Source: Leucobacter komagatae
GTDB lineage: Bacteria; Actinomycetota; Actinomycetes; Actinomycetales; Microbacteriaceae
Length of the DNA stretch: 33,360 nucleotides
Assembly (NCBI RefSeq): GCF_000834055.1
Contig: NZ_JXSQ01000030.1
Span: 1 to 33,360 of the forward strand
Reading direction: 5' to 3'
Within the stretch, counting starts at the first letter, position 1, and every line of letters begins with the position of its first letter. This document shows positions 23,473 to 30,954 of the stretch, in pieces. The notes under the pieces are model-generated. The model saw nothing but the letters and a program-made list of their open reading frames with translations, made no database searches and was not told the DNA's origin. The position numbers were made by a program, and so were the translations under genes.

Positions 23473-26181
23473 ATGAACACCTCACCCATTGACACGCTGA
23501 GCAACACTCAGACGAAAACCAAGACAAAGACGAAGCGGAAGCTCAAAGGCCGAGCTCCGGCAGTGGACACCGAACTCCTCGCGCGTGCCACGAAGGCATC
23601 CACCGATGAAGCTCTGGTGCTCGTTGACGCGCACCAGCAGGGCCTCACTGCGGCGGAAGCGAATGCCCGCCTCGAGCAGTGGGGGCCAAACGTGGTGCGC
23701 CACCAGCGCCCGCCCGCCCCGATCGTGCAGTATCTGCGCACCCTCACCAACCCGTTCATTCTGATCCTCATCGGTCTCGTCGTGATCATGTTCTTCACTG
23801 ATGTGCTCTTTGCTGATCCCGAGGAGGGCTCGGATTGGGTCGGGGTGATCACGATCAGCACGATGGTGCTTGTCAGCTCGATCATGCGCTTCTGGCAGGA
23901 GTTTCGTTCCGGTCGCGCAGCCGAACGGCTCGCAGCACTCGTTCGCACCACGACGGCGGTGACGAGGCAGATCGACGGCGTACCCGTCACGGGTGAGCGC
24001 TCCATAGAGGAGGTCGTGCCCGGCGACATCGTCGAGCTCGCGGCCGGCGACATGCTCCCCGCCGACGTGCGGCTCATCCGCAGCACCGACCTGCAGGTGA
24101 ATCAAGCGATGCTCACGGGCGAGGCGATGCCCGTCGAGAAGCGGGTGGACCCGCTCACCACCGTCGCTGATCCCCTCGAGGCAGAGAACCTCGGGTTCAT
24201 GGGCACATCGGTCGTCTCGGGCTCTGGCACCGCACTCGTGTTGCAGACCGGAGACCGCACAGCGTTTGGCAACCTCGCCGCTTCGATCCAGGGCGCAAGG
24301 GTTGACACGGCGTTCGACAAGGGCATCAGGAAGGTCACCTGGACGCTCATCCGCTTCATGGCGGTGGTGGTTCCGACCGTCTTCATCATCAACGGCATCA
24401 CCAAGGACTGGGGGAGCGCGTTCCTCTTCGCAGTGGTGACCGCTGTTGGCCTCACCCCGGAGATGCTCCCGCTTGTGGTGACTGCAAACCTCGCGAAGGG
24501 CGCACAGATGATGTCGCGCGCTCGCGTCATCGTGAAGCGACTCGCGGCCATCCAGGATCTCGGCGGAATGGACGTGCTCGCCACGGACAAGACGGGAACG
24601 CTCACCGAGGACCGAATCGTGCTCGAGCGTCACCTCGACACCAACGGCCAGTCGAGTGATCGCACGCTCGGCTGGGCAACCGTGAACTCGCACTTCCAGA
24701 CTGGGCTGCGCAATCTCCTCGACAAGGCAGTGCTCAACGCAGCTGGCGACGACCTCGACCGCTCGGTGAGCCGCTTCGAGCTCGTCGACGAGATGCCCTT
24801 CGATTTCGCGAGGCGCCGCATGTCCGTTGTCGTCGCGGAGGGCGACGACACACACGTGATCGTGACGAAAGGTGCGATCGAGGAGATCCTGAAGATCGCC
24901 GAGTGGGAGATGGTTGGCACGGAACGCCGCAGGCTCACGGAGGAGCGGCGCGTCGAAATCGAGGCCATCGTCGCCGAACACAACGCCCTCGGCATGCGCG
25001 CACTCGGGGTCGCGACACGCGATATCGAAGTCGCGGGCCCCATGAGCCGTGAGATTGAGTACACGGTCGAAGACGAGGTGCAGATGACGATCGTCGGGAT
25101 CCTCACCTTCCTTGACCCGCCAAAGGCCTCCGCGAGGCCCGCACTGCGGAGCCTCGCCTCCCATGGCATCGATGTCAAAGTGATCACGGGTGACAACCCG
25201 CTCGTCACCGCGACCGTGTGTCGTGAGGTGGGGATCGACGCAACCCACATCGTGCTCGGAGAAGAGACCGAGGCGCTGTCGCTCACCGAGCTCGGAGAGC
25301 TCGCCGAGCGCACACACGTGTTCGCGAAGACGAACCCGACGCAGAAGGCCAGAATTATCGAGGCAATGCGCGAACACGGCCGAACGGTCGGGTACCTCGG
25401 CGACGGCATCAACGATGCCCCAGCACTGCGCACCGCTGACGTCGGGATATCGGTGGACACGGCGGTTGATATTGCCAAGGAGTCCGCAGACATCATCCTG
25501 CTTGAGAAGGACCTCACCGTGCTCGAGGACGGCGTGATGGAGGGCCGCCGCACGTTTGTGAACACGATGAAGTACATCAAGATGACGGCTTCGTCGAACT
25601 TCGGGAACGTGTTCTCGGTACTCGTGGCGAGCGCGATGCTGCCATTCCTGCCGATGATCCCGATCGTCGTGCTCATCCAGAATCTCTCGTATGACCTCTC
25701 GATGCTCACCCTCCCGTGGGACAAGGTCGACAACGAGCAGATCCGCTCGCCCAGGCGATGGGAATCGAAGACGCTCACGCAATTCATGTTGCGGATCGGA
25801 CCGCTCTCATCGATATTCGACATCACCACATTCGCGCTTATGTGGTTCGTGTTCGCGGCGAACAGCCCGGAGCACGCGGCGTACTTCCAGTCTGGTTGGT
25901 TCATCGAGTCGATCATTTCGCAGACGCTCATCGTGCACCTGCTGCGCACCAGGAAGATCCCGTTCGTGCAGTCCCGAGCGAGCGCGCCGCTGCTCATCGC
26001 GACGTCGATGGTCTGCATCTTTGGGCTCATCCTCCCATTCACCGGCTTCGGTGCGGCGGTCGGGCTGGTGACCGTGCCGTGGACGTACTTCCCCTGGCTG
26101 ATCGCAACGCTCGCAACCTATTGCCTCGTCGTCGAGTTCGCGAAGCGTCGCTACGTGCGCCGCTTCGGCACCTGGATCTAA
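23473..26181 (+). CDS. mgtA: Magnesium-translocating P-type ATPase (MgtA/MgtB type)
   Basis: A 902-residue P-type ATPase of the P3B class, importing magnesium. The phosphorylated aspartate is D372 in ATDKTGTLTEDR, the hinge is GDGINDAPAL (from about 643), and the A-domain dephosphorylation motif reads MLTGEAMPVEK (TGE). The M4 region carries VGLTPEMLPLVV and the C-terminal six helices are present. ATG 23473 has AAAGGA 8-13 bases upstream; the longer open frame is rejected. The N-terminal region is lysine- and threonine-rich (TQTKTKTKTKRKLKG). It is under an M-box riboswitch and precedes an mgtC-family gene. Confidence 0.94.
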   Translation: MNTSPIDTLSNTQTKTKTKTKRKLKGRAPAVDTELLARATKASTDEALVLVDAHQQGLTAAEANARLEQWGPNVVRHQRPPAPIVQYLRTLTNPFILILIGLVVIMFFTDVLFADPEEGSDWVGVITISTMVLVSSIMRFWQEFRSGRAAERLAALVRTTTAVTRQIDGVPVTGERSIEEVVPGDIVELAAGDMLPADVRLIRSTDLQVNQAMLTGEAMPVEKRVDPLTTVADPLEAENLGFMGTSVVSGSGTALVLQTGDRTAFGNLAASIQGARVDTAFDKGIRKVTWTLIRFMAVVVPTVFIINGITKDWGSAFLFAVVTAVGLTPEMLPLVVTANLAKGAQMMSRARVIVKRLAAIQDLGGMDVLATDKTGTLTEDRIVLERHLDTNGQSSDRTLGWATVNSHFQTGLRNLLDKAVLNAAGDDLDRSVSRFELVDEMPFDFARRRMSVVVAEGDDTHVIVTKGAIEEILKIAEWEMVGTERRRLTEERRVEIEAIVAEHNALGMRALGVATRDIEVAGPMSREIEYTVEDEVQMTIVGILTFLDPPKASARPALRSLASHGIDVKVITGDNPLVTATVCREVGIDATHIVLGEETEALSLTELGELAERTHVFAKTNPTQKARIIEAMREHGRTVGYLGDGINDAPALRTADVGISVDTAVDIAKESADIILLEKDLTVLEDGVMEGRRTFVNTMKYIKMTASSNFGNVFSVLVASAMLPFLPMIPIVVLIQNLSYDLSMLTLPWDKVDNEQIRSPRRWESKTLTQFMLRIGPLSSIFDITTFALMWFVFAANSPEHAAYFQSGWFIESIISQTLIVHLLRTRKIPFVQSRASAPLLIATSMVCIFGLILPFTGFGAAVGLVTVPWTYFPWLIATLATYCLVVEFAKRRYVRRFGTWI

Positions 26182-26195
26182 CACACCAAGAATCC

Positions 26196-26237
26196 GCGTG
26201 TGGCGGGTGCGAGGCTGTCCTCGCACCCGCCACACGC
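26196..26237 (+). terminator. Strong hairpin between mgtA and mgtC
   Basis: A perfect 19-bp stem (26196-26214 and 26219-26237) with a CTGT loop, followed by TTGAGTTTG. It is an intrinsic terminator or a partial one that sets mgtC below mgtA. Confidence 0.75.
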
Positions 26238-26272
26238 TTGAGTTTGCAGTACCCATTGAAAGGCGGAACGCC

Positions 26273-26983
26273 ATGGATATCCTCGACCTTGCCATCCGAA
26301 TTGTTGCCGGGCTCGTGCTCGGAGCAGCGATCGGGTTTGAACGACAGCTTCGCTCCCGCACAGCTGGCGTGCGCACGAACGCGCTCGTGAGTCTTGGCTC
26401 CGCACTCTTCGTGATCATGGGCGCGTTTAGCTTCACGGGATCCGACGCCGATCCGACCCGCGTTGCCGCTCAAATCGTTTCCGGCATCGGCTTCCTCGGT
26501 GCGGGTGTGATCATGAAGCAGGGCGCATCGATATCCGGACTGAACACTGCCGCGACGCTGTGGGCCTCGGCGGCGGTCGGGGCGCTCGCTGGGGGCGGCA
26601 TGCTGATCATTGCGGTCGGCGGCACGGCCGCCGTCGTGCTGTCGAACATTCTGCTGCGGCCGCTCGGCAGGCTCTTGGACCGCGCCGGGGGATCCTCATC
26701 GAAGGAGCCGGTCGCAACCGAATACGAGTTCGTCGTGCGCTCCTCGGCTGCGTCGGAGGTCGCGGTCCGTTCGCAAGTGGTCACCGCACTGCAAAACCCT
26801 GAGTTCACGGTGCACTCACTCGAAGCGAACGACGTGGCTGACGGGATCGTGGAGTTCACGGCGACTGTCGTGGCGCTGGAGCGAAATGACGCCGCGCTCG
26901 AGGCCGCGATCGCCGATGTCATCCCCGTCCCCGAGGTGACGTCGGTGCGGTGGAGCGCGAAAGAGCTGCGGGGGGAGGATTAG
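26273..26983 (+). CDS. mgtC: MgtC/SapB family membrane protein
   Basis: A 236-residue protein with about four N-terminal helices (VAGLVLGAAIGFERQLRSRTAGVRTNALV carries the family hallmark across helix 1 and its loop; then GIGFLGAGVIMKQG and GLNTAATLWASAAVGAL). A soluble C-terminal domain of about 90 residues follows, ACT-like in long members. MgtC proteins help growth at low magnesium and in macrophages; in Salmonella MgtC acts on the F-type ATPase rather than transporting magnesium. ATG 26273 has AAAGGCGG upstream. The position after mgtA and the M-box fits magnesium-responsive expression. The 3' end overlaps the converging DUF3054 gene by 4 bases. Confidence 0.9.
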   Translation: MDILDLAIRIVAGLVLGAAIGFERQLRSRTAGVRTNALVSLGSALFVIMGAFSFTGSDADPTRVAAQIVSGIGFLGAGVIMKQGASISGLNTAATLWASAAVGALAGGGMLIIAVGGTAAVVLSNILLRPLGRLLDRAGGSSSKEPVATEYEFVVRSSAASEVAVRSQVVTALQNPEFTVHSLEANDVADGIVEFTATVVALERNDAALEAAIADVIPVPEVTSVRWSAKELRGED

Positions 26984-27387
26984 CGAGCGCGTCGCGCGTT
27001 GAGCGCGAGCATGAGCGCTGCGATGAGGCGCCAACCGATGAGCATCGCACACAGCGTGAGCGTCGCAACGATGACGAACGGCAGCGCGGTTCCCTGCCCG
27101 ACGACTGCCCGCAGGCCGAGGCCGAGGCCGGCGGAGCCGATCCACACCGGCAGCCCAGTGCGCCACACCGCGAGTGGCCGCCGCCACGCGAGCGTCACCA
27201 GCCAGGCGATCGCGAGGCCCGCCAAGAACGGCCAGGCGGTCTCGAAGAGCCCCGCGAGGGTGGCCTCGCGGTCGTGACTGCCCCTGCCGAGCGCCGCGAA
27301 CGCGACCACGAACGCGGCATCGAGCAGGAGCGCGCCGGCGACGAGGCCTGGCGAGAATCGCTTCGGGGTGGATCGTGTATCGCTCAC
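26980..27387 (-). CDS. DUF3054 family membrane protein
   Basis: A 135-residue protein with four hydrophobic segments and no soluble domain. The family pattern is seen as ALGRGSHDREATLAGLFETAWPFLAG in two pieces, then WRTGLPVWIGSAGLGLGLRAVVGQG and the closing IGWRLIAAL. The role of DUF3054 is unknown; such genes are common in high-GC actinobacteria. GTG start. It lies 34 bases after the HisN-like gene on the same strand and is probably in its operon. Confidence 0.8.
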   Translation of the reverse strand: MSDTRSTPKRFSPGLVAGALLLDAAFVVAFAALGRGSHDREATLAGLFETAWPFLAGLAIAWLVTLAWRRPLAVWRTGLPVWIGSAGLGLGLRAVVGQGTALPFVIVATLTLCAMLIGWRLIAALMLALNARRAR

Positions 27388-27421
27388 GGGATGCCTGTTC
27401 TCTTCGTGCCGGTTGGGGCGG

Positions 27422-28225
27422 CTAGCTGCGGTGCGCAGCTACGGCCGAGATGACCGCTTCGTGGAGTGCGCCGTTCGTTGCGAGTGCGCTGCTGTTCCAC
27501 GCGCTCTCGTTGCCGTCGATATCGGTGAACCGGCCGCCCGCCTCGGTGACGATCGGCACGAGCGCGGCGAGGTCGTACGCCTTGACGTCGAACTCGGCGA
27601 CGATGTCGACGAGCCCCTCGGCAAGCAGCATGTACGACCACATGTCGCCGTACGCGCGATCGCGCCAGGTCGCCCGTTCGAGCGCGAGCAGCGAGTCGAG
27701 GTAGCCGGCCTCGCGCCACTGTTCGATCGACTGGAAGCTCAGCGAGGCGTGCTCGAGCTCGCTCACGCCGGAGACGCGCAGCGGGCGAGGTTCCTTGCCC
27801 TCGTCTTGGCCCCAGGCGCCGCCGCCGATCTCTGCCCACCAGCGCATGCCGAAACCGGGCGCTGAGACGACGCCGACGGTCTGTACGCCGCCGACCTCGA
27901 GCGCGATGAGGGTCGCCCAGTTGGGCACGCCGCGCAGAAAATTGGAGGTGCCGTCGATGGGGTCGAGGATCCACCGCCGATCGCCCCTGTCCGCGCGCCC
28001 GGATTCCTCGCCAAAGAAGCCGTCTGCCGGGCGCTCGGCCTCGATGCGGGCGCGCAGCGCGTCCTCGACGGCCCGGTCGGCGTCGGTGACAAACGTGAGG
28101 TCTGGCTTGGTGTCGACGCGGAGATCTGCCGCGCGGAAGCGGGGGAGCGAGATCGAATCCGCGAGCTCCGCGAGTTCGAGCGCGAACGCGAGATCGGCTG
28201 AAGGGGTGGTGGGCTGCTCTGGCAT
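27422..28225 (-). CDS. hisN: Histidinol-phosphatase, IMPase superfamily (HisN type)
   Basis: A 267-residue IMPase-fold phosphatase. GEES is at 72-75, DPIDGTSNFLRG from 88, and the third metal site in AYDLAALVPIVTEAGG. The form DPIDGTSNF with LRGVPNWATLIAL and the SFQSIEQWREAGY region resembles actinobacterial HisN, which removes phosphate from histidinol phosphate in histidine synthesis. No other his genes adjoin, so the substrate is inferred. ATG 28225 with GGAG ahead is preferred over the longer open frame, whose N-terminal extension is arginine-rich and unlike the family. Confidence 0.78.
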   Translation of the reverse strand: MPEQPTTPSADLAFALELAELADSISLPRFRAADLRVDTKPDLTFVTDADRAVEDALRARIEAERPADGFFGEESGRADRGDRRWILDPIDGTSNFLRGVPNWATLIALEVGGVQTVGVVSAPGFGMRWWAEIGGGAWGQDEGKEPRPLRVSGVSELEHASLSFQSIEQWREAGYLDSLLALERATWRDRAYGDMWSYMLLAEGLVDIVAEFDVKAYDLAALVPIVTEAGGRFTDIDGNESAWNSSALATNGALHEAVISAVAAHRS

Positions 28226-28277
28226 GAGGCTCCGTGGTTGCTCGGGGTGCCGTACGGCTTGAATACCTCTGCCCAGC

Positions 28278-28622
28278 CTAGCGCTCGGCGGTGGGGTGCG
28301 TGCTGCGGCCGAGCACCTGGGAGAGCGTCGCACCGGCGCGCCTGACGATTTGCGCGAGCGTCTCGACCTTCGGGGCAAGGCGCTCGGCCTTTGGGGCGAG
28401 GCGCTCGGCCGGCCCGCTCACGTTGCCGTGGGCGGGCACGCACAGGTGGCTCGTCTCGCGCGATGTGGCGACGAGTGCGCGGAGCACGGGCCTCCCGTCG
28501 CGCACGAGGTGGGCCTCCGAGGTGCGGGCGGCGATCGCAAACAAGCGGGAGCCGACGAAGTAGCGACCGGTCGTTGATACTGTGTTCTCGCGGTGTGCTC
28601 TTCCCATGCGCGGACGACGCAA
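28278..28622 (-). pseudogene. Decayed IclR-family regulator (HTH and most of ligand domain missing)
   Basis: A 114-codon frame holding two pieces of an IclR regulator. Codons from about 18 read TGRYFVGSRLFAIAARTSE, then LVRDGRPVLRALVATSRETSHLCV: the wing end, linker helix and first strands of the effector domain. After HGN the frame jumps to SGPAERLAP...VETLAQIVRRAGATLSQVLG, the usual C-terminal helix. About 100 residues of the effector domain are therefore missing between them, and the N-terminal helix-turn-helix is not in the frame. A 21-base tandem duplication repeats AERLAPK. It cannot be a working regulator. Confidence 0.75.
28369..28410. repeat. 21-bp tandem duplication in the IclR remnant
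   Basis: Two adjacent copies (28369-28389 and 28390-28410) differ at two positions and share GGCGCTCGGCC at the end. The repeat preserves the frame. Confidence 0.85.
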
Positions 28623-28646
28623 TACCCCCAGCGGAAGGTGCTGCTC

Positions 28647-28742
28647 ATGAGTTCTTCGTTTGAGTTCGATGATGCGGCCGTTAGGGAAGCTGCGGCTCAG
28701 CTGCAGACCGTGTTCTCAGATGTCACTGCTTCTGGGGTATAG
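28647..28742 (+). CDS. 31-codon ORF ending in TAG in frame with the next gene
   Basis: ATG 28647, with GGAAGGTG about 6-13 bases upstream, opens a 31-residue frame that begins MSSSFEFDDAAVREAAAQLQ and ends at TAG 28740-28742. The next ORF follows in the same frame with no gap. The sequence resembles the first helix of small, helical WXG100-like export partners, but is too short to be certain. It is probably the 5' part of a 147-codon gene broken by an amber mutation. A true short peptide is the alternative. Confidence 0.45.
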   Translation: MSSSFEFDDAAVREAAAQLQTVFSDVTASGV

Positions 28743-29090
28743 GTGCCTATGGATTCCGGGCAGATCGAAGTTCAACGCGTTCGCAAGATTTTCGCAGGCA
28801 AGTGGGCAGGCGTTTCTGCCTTGGCCGCCGCCGCGCGCATTGGCAGCTTGGTTACGAATCCCGCTGCTCTCATCGAGACTGCCGAAACCGTAAAGAAAGC
28901 AATCGTTGTGTACGTCGATGAGGTCGATGCGATCAAGTCTCTTGCTGACGAGCAGATCAGGATTCGCAGCTCTGCACAGGCGAGTATGAGAAGCATTCAA
29001 GCCAAGATGCTTACGACTTCAAACCCAGTTGAACGGCAGTCCCGCATCGCTAGCAGCAGGGCACCCATAGATATGACAGGGAGCATTTGA
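28743..29090 (+). CDS. Hypothetical helical protein (possible 3' part of an amber-split gene)
   Basis: An open frame of 115 codons from GTG 28743, or 113 from ATG 28749. The protein looks alpha-helical, with an alanine-rich mildly hydrophobic stretch (GVSALAAAARIGSLV), a VDEVDAIKSLADEQIRI amphipathic helix, and a disordered end (SSRAPIDMTGSI). I do not recognise it. No good ribosome site precedes it, which supports readthrough, reinitiation or a broken gene. Base composition is visibly less GC-rich than in the core genes. Its stop overlaps the next start (TTGA). Confidence 0.5.
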   Translation: MPMDSGQIEVQRVRKIFAGKWAGVSALAAAARIGSLVTNPAALIETAETVKKAIVVYVDEVDAIKSLADEQIRIRSSAQASMRSIQAKMLTTSNPVERQSRIASSRAPIDMTGSI

Positions 29091-29512
29091 ATCTCCCCTC
29101 GACACAGGGGCATAGCCCCAGGGGTCTGACGGACATCTTCAGGGCGCACCCGGACGAGATCTTTCCCTTCCCTGCGAAAGGGCACCCCGGCGGCTTTAGA
29201 GATGGCGAAGTATTGGAACTATCGGAAGCCCTCCCTGCTGTAGCTCGTGTTACCGAAACTGGCCTGGTTGCGGAGGGACCCAGATTCACAAGCGTGAAAT
29301 TCACCGTCGTGTCTGATGAGTGTTTTGATGACCCAGGTTCCACGATTGAGCTCTCGATTGGTGAACGGGACGGCTGGTCTCTTTTGCGGAAGGTTGCACA
29401 CGCCACACGGGCAGAGGGCGATGTTGCGAGTCTTGCCAAGTACGAGGCAAGCTTGACCTGGCTCCAGCAAGCAAAGAATTTTTCGAAAGCAGTCAATGAA
29501 TACGAGAGATAG
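29087..29512 (+). CDS. Hypothetical protein, coupled to the previous ORF
   Basis: A 141-residue protein starting at TTG 29087, whose start shares 4 bases with the stop before it, with GGGAG about 7 bases upstream. The middle (residues 60-105) looks like beta strands (FTSVKFTVVSD, STIELSIGE); the ends are helical (YEASLTWLQQAKNFSKAVNEY). No signal peptide or membrane segment. I do not recognise the family. Arrangement with a helical partner and a downstream membrane protein would suit a secreted-effector or toxin/immunity unit, but this is conjecture. Confidence 0.5.
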   Translation: MNLPSTQGHSPRGLTDIFRAHPDEIFPFPAKGHPGGFRDGEVLELSEALPAVARVTETGLVAEGPRFTSVKFTVVSDECFDDPGSTIELSIGERDGWSLLRKVAHATRAEGDVASLAKYEASLTWLQQAKNFSKAVNEYER

Positions 29513-29578
29513 TCAGAGTAATCGCGCTGCGAGGTTTTCCGTGCTCCGCCTGGTAGTTTTGGAGGACTTGCTGCTGCG

Positions 29579-29941
29579 TTGCCCGCTTTGCTGCAGATAG
29601 TGTACTTGGGCTCCACTAACTCGTATGGAGTATTGTCTGCGGTTTTCTGGGGCTTCTTTCTTGTTGTTGGGCCGTGTCTCGTATGGGGATCGATTCTCAG
29701 CCTGCTGGGTTTAGGTGCTTGGTGGTTGCTTCGCCGCTTCGTACCAAATTGGGCGCTTGTTGTTCGTTCTGGCGTAGTGGGTGTCGTGGTGGGCCTCGGT
29801 GGGGCGTTCCCAATTGGAACGTTGCTGAGTTCGACTGAGCTTCGCCTTGACCCGCAATGGGCGGTGCCAACTACCGGGATCTATCTTGCACTCATGCTCG
29901 CGGGCTTTGTGTTTTGCCGTGAGCGCCGGGAAGCGCTCTAA
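29579..29941 (+). CDS. Small four-helix membrane protein, unknown
   Basis: A 120-residue frame starting at TTG 29579 with TTGGAGGA 12-20 bases upstream, a rather long spacing. Hydrophobic segments lie at about 17-31, 33-51, 64-82 and 97-113, ending in a basic tail (CRERREAL). No family recognised. Codon use is AT-richer than the core. The gene lies 66 bases after the preceding hypothetical and may be in the same unit. An immunity-type role is a guess only. Confidence 0.45.
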   Translation: MPALLQIVYLGSTNSYGVLSAVFWGFFLVVGPCLVWGSILSLLGLGAWWLLRRFVPNWALVVRSGVVGVVVGLGGAFPIGTLLSSTELRLDPQWAVPTTGIYLALMLAGFVFCRERREAL

Positions 29942-30245
29942 GAGACGACCTCTGAAAGCCAGCGGAAAGTGAGCGGCAAGGGCAACCACTGTTCGCGAAT
30001 GGGCTCGTGAGGCGAGACCGTCACGGTCGAAATTCCGGGGGAGCCCCAGGCCCGTTCGAGATGTGGTGGCGTTCGAGAGCGTCGGGGTGGGGAAGCGCCG
30101 TGGCAGTCGCGTTCTCATTCGGTGACGGGCGGTTCGCGTTTCGGCGGCCGTGGTGAGAGCGCCCGTGGCTGCGTGCCCGGTGCGGTGCTGGAGATGAGGC
30201 AGCGGCGGAGGGGCTCTGGATACGAACCCGCGTTGAAAACAAAGA
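29942..30245. other. No gene seen
   Basis: Frames here are short or arginine/proline/serine-rich with no family features. It is probably the old downstream flank of the tRNA-Lys gene. I see no RNA gene. Confidence 0.5.
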
Positions 30246-30274
30246 AGCCCCGAGATCGTGATGATCTCGGGGCT
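30246..30274 (-). terminator. Terminator of the (now interrupted) tRNA-Lys gene
   Basis: A perfect 12-bp stem (30246-30257 and 30263-30274), followed on the minus strand by TTCTTTGTTTTC. It lies 6 bases after the tRNA 3' fragment, so it is the original host flank. Confidence 0.85.
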
Positions 30275-30280
30275 AATCTG

Positions 30281-30317
30281 TGCGCCCTCACGGGCTCGAA
30301 CCGTGGACCCGCTGATT
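30281..30317 (-). other. Prophage attachment site: 3' fragment of tRNA-Lys
   Basis: On the minus strand these 37 bases are the 3' half of a tRNA-Lys: AATCAGC (end of anticodon loop and 3' anticodon stem), GGGTC variable loop, CACGGTTCGAGCCCGTG T arm, and AGGGCGCA acceptor end. The sequence upstream of AATCAGC (on minus, ...GGCACTTCA) cannot form the 5' anticodon stem, D arm or acceptor, so the gene is not whole here. This is the classic att core left when a phage integrates in a tRNA 3' end. The intact copy should lie at the other prophage end, outside the window. Confidence 0.75.
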
Positions 30318-30354
30318 TGAAGTGCCTGAACCGGTGGGGACTGGGGGGAGCTTA

Positions 30355-30377
30355 CACGCCTTGCCTAATAAGGCGTG
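30355..30377. terminator. Small inverted repeat near the att end
   Basis: An 8-bp stem (30355-30362 and 30370-30377) with a 7-base loop. It may be a phage late-operon terminator. A short direct repeat (TGGCTGAAGC twice) follows at 30403-30422. Confidence 0.35.
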
Positions 30378-30454
30378 TCGTGCCATCTTGTCCTGACCCA
30401 GACTGGCTGAAGCTGGCTGAAGCTGCTTCAAAGTGGAGAGTAAATGGATACTTC

Positions 30455-30550
30455 TCATTGCTCAGGAGTAGGGGTCACAAGAGCCTCAAGATACTCCGAG
30501 AAGTCCGCGACAGTCTCTTCCATCTCGATGTAGTACTTGCTCGTGATGGA
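30455..30550 (-). pseudogene. 3' scrap of an unidentified phage gene
   Basis: In a frame different from the portal, the minus strand stays open from just after a TGA at 30551 to the stop at 30455-30457. It reads ...SKYYIEMEETVADFSEYLEAL and ends TPTPEQ. It looks protein-like (amphipathic, acidic) while the portal frame across the same DNA does not. It is probably the tail end of a late gene brought next to the portal by deletion. The product is not recognised. Confidence 0.45.
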
Positions 30551-30950
30551 TCACTTCCGGCTCACCAACGCTGGTGTCACCCTTCGACGTAAAAACGAAC
30601 GCAGCACCGTGCCGGGCCGCAGCCTCGATCGCCATCCGCTCAACGAGCTGCACGCTGGCTGACCCGAAATGCGCGTTGACGTCCTCCAACAGCGTTGACT
30701 CACCAGCAACAGCAAACAGGCGCGGCCGCAACCGGCGAGTCAGCACACCGCAAGACTTATCCGGCCACCCCAGCACCGCCTGAAACGAGGCCATGTGCGG
30801 AGGAATCGAAAACCCGACCTGGTCGAGAGTCTTCTTGCTGTCGCCATACCGGTCCCGCAGCTTGTTGCGCCGCTTGTGCTGGTTCAGCTGGTTCAGCAGT
30901 TTGTTGAACGTCTTCAGTTCATCATCGGTGAGGTTACGAACATCAGTCAC
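30486..30950 (-). pseudogene. Phage portal protein (SPP1 gp6-like), truncated to first third
   Basis: Portal proteins form the ring through which DNA enters the capsid and usually have about 450 residues. Here a 154-codon frame gives a clear portal N-terminus up to about residue 134: FNKLLNQLNQHKRRNKLRDRY, then VGFSIPP, VLGWPDKSCGVLTRRLRP and AAARHGAAFVFTSKGD. After GEPEVI the sequence becomes unlike the family and stops 20 codons later. It starts with ATG 30950, 4 bases after the terminase stop. It should not make a working portal. Confidence 0.75.
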
Positions 30951-30954
30951 GGAA

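Noticed and set aside
23016..23492. 158-codon plus-strand frame ahead of mgtA
   Set aside because: It runs through the conserved M-box RNA, has no family likeness, and its 3' end overlaps the true mgtA start in another frame.
23482..25782. 766-codon open frame on the minus strand opposite mgtA
   Set aside because: It mirrors the codon bias of mgtA, is rich in H, R, D and E without any fold or motif, and mgtA is unmistakable.
30021..30242. 73-codon minus-strand ORF near the att site
   Set aside because: Serine/proline/arginine-rich with no motif or ribosome site; it starts inside the region just after the tRNA terminator.
30281..30330. Possible complete tRNA, even a UCA-anticodon (selenocysteine) tRNA, because the loop reads CTTCAAA
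   Set aside because: The bases before the loop (GGCAC) do not pair with TCAGC, and no D arm or 5' acceptor follows. Only the 3' half of tRNA-Lys is present.
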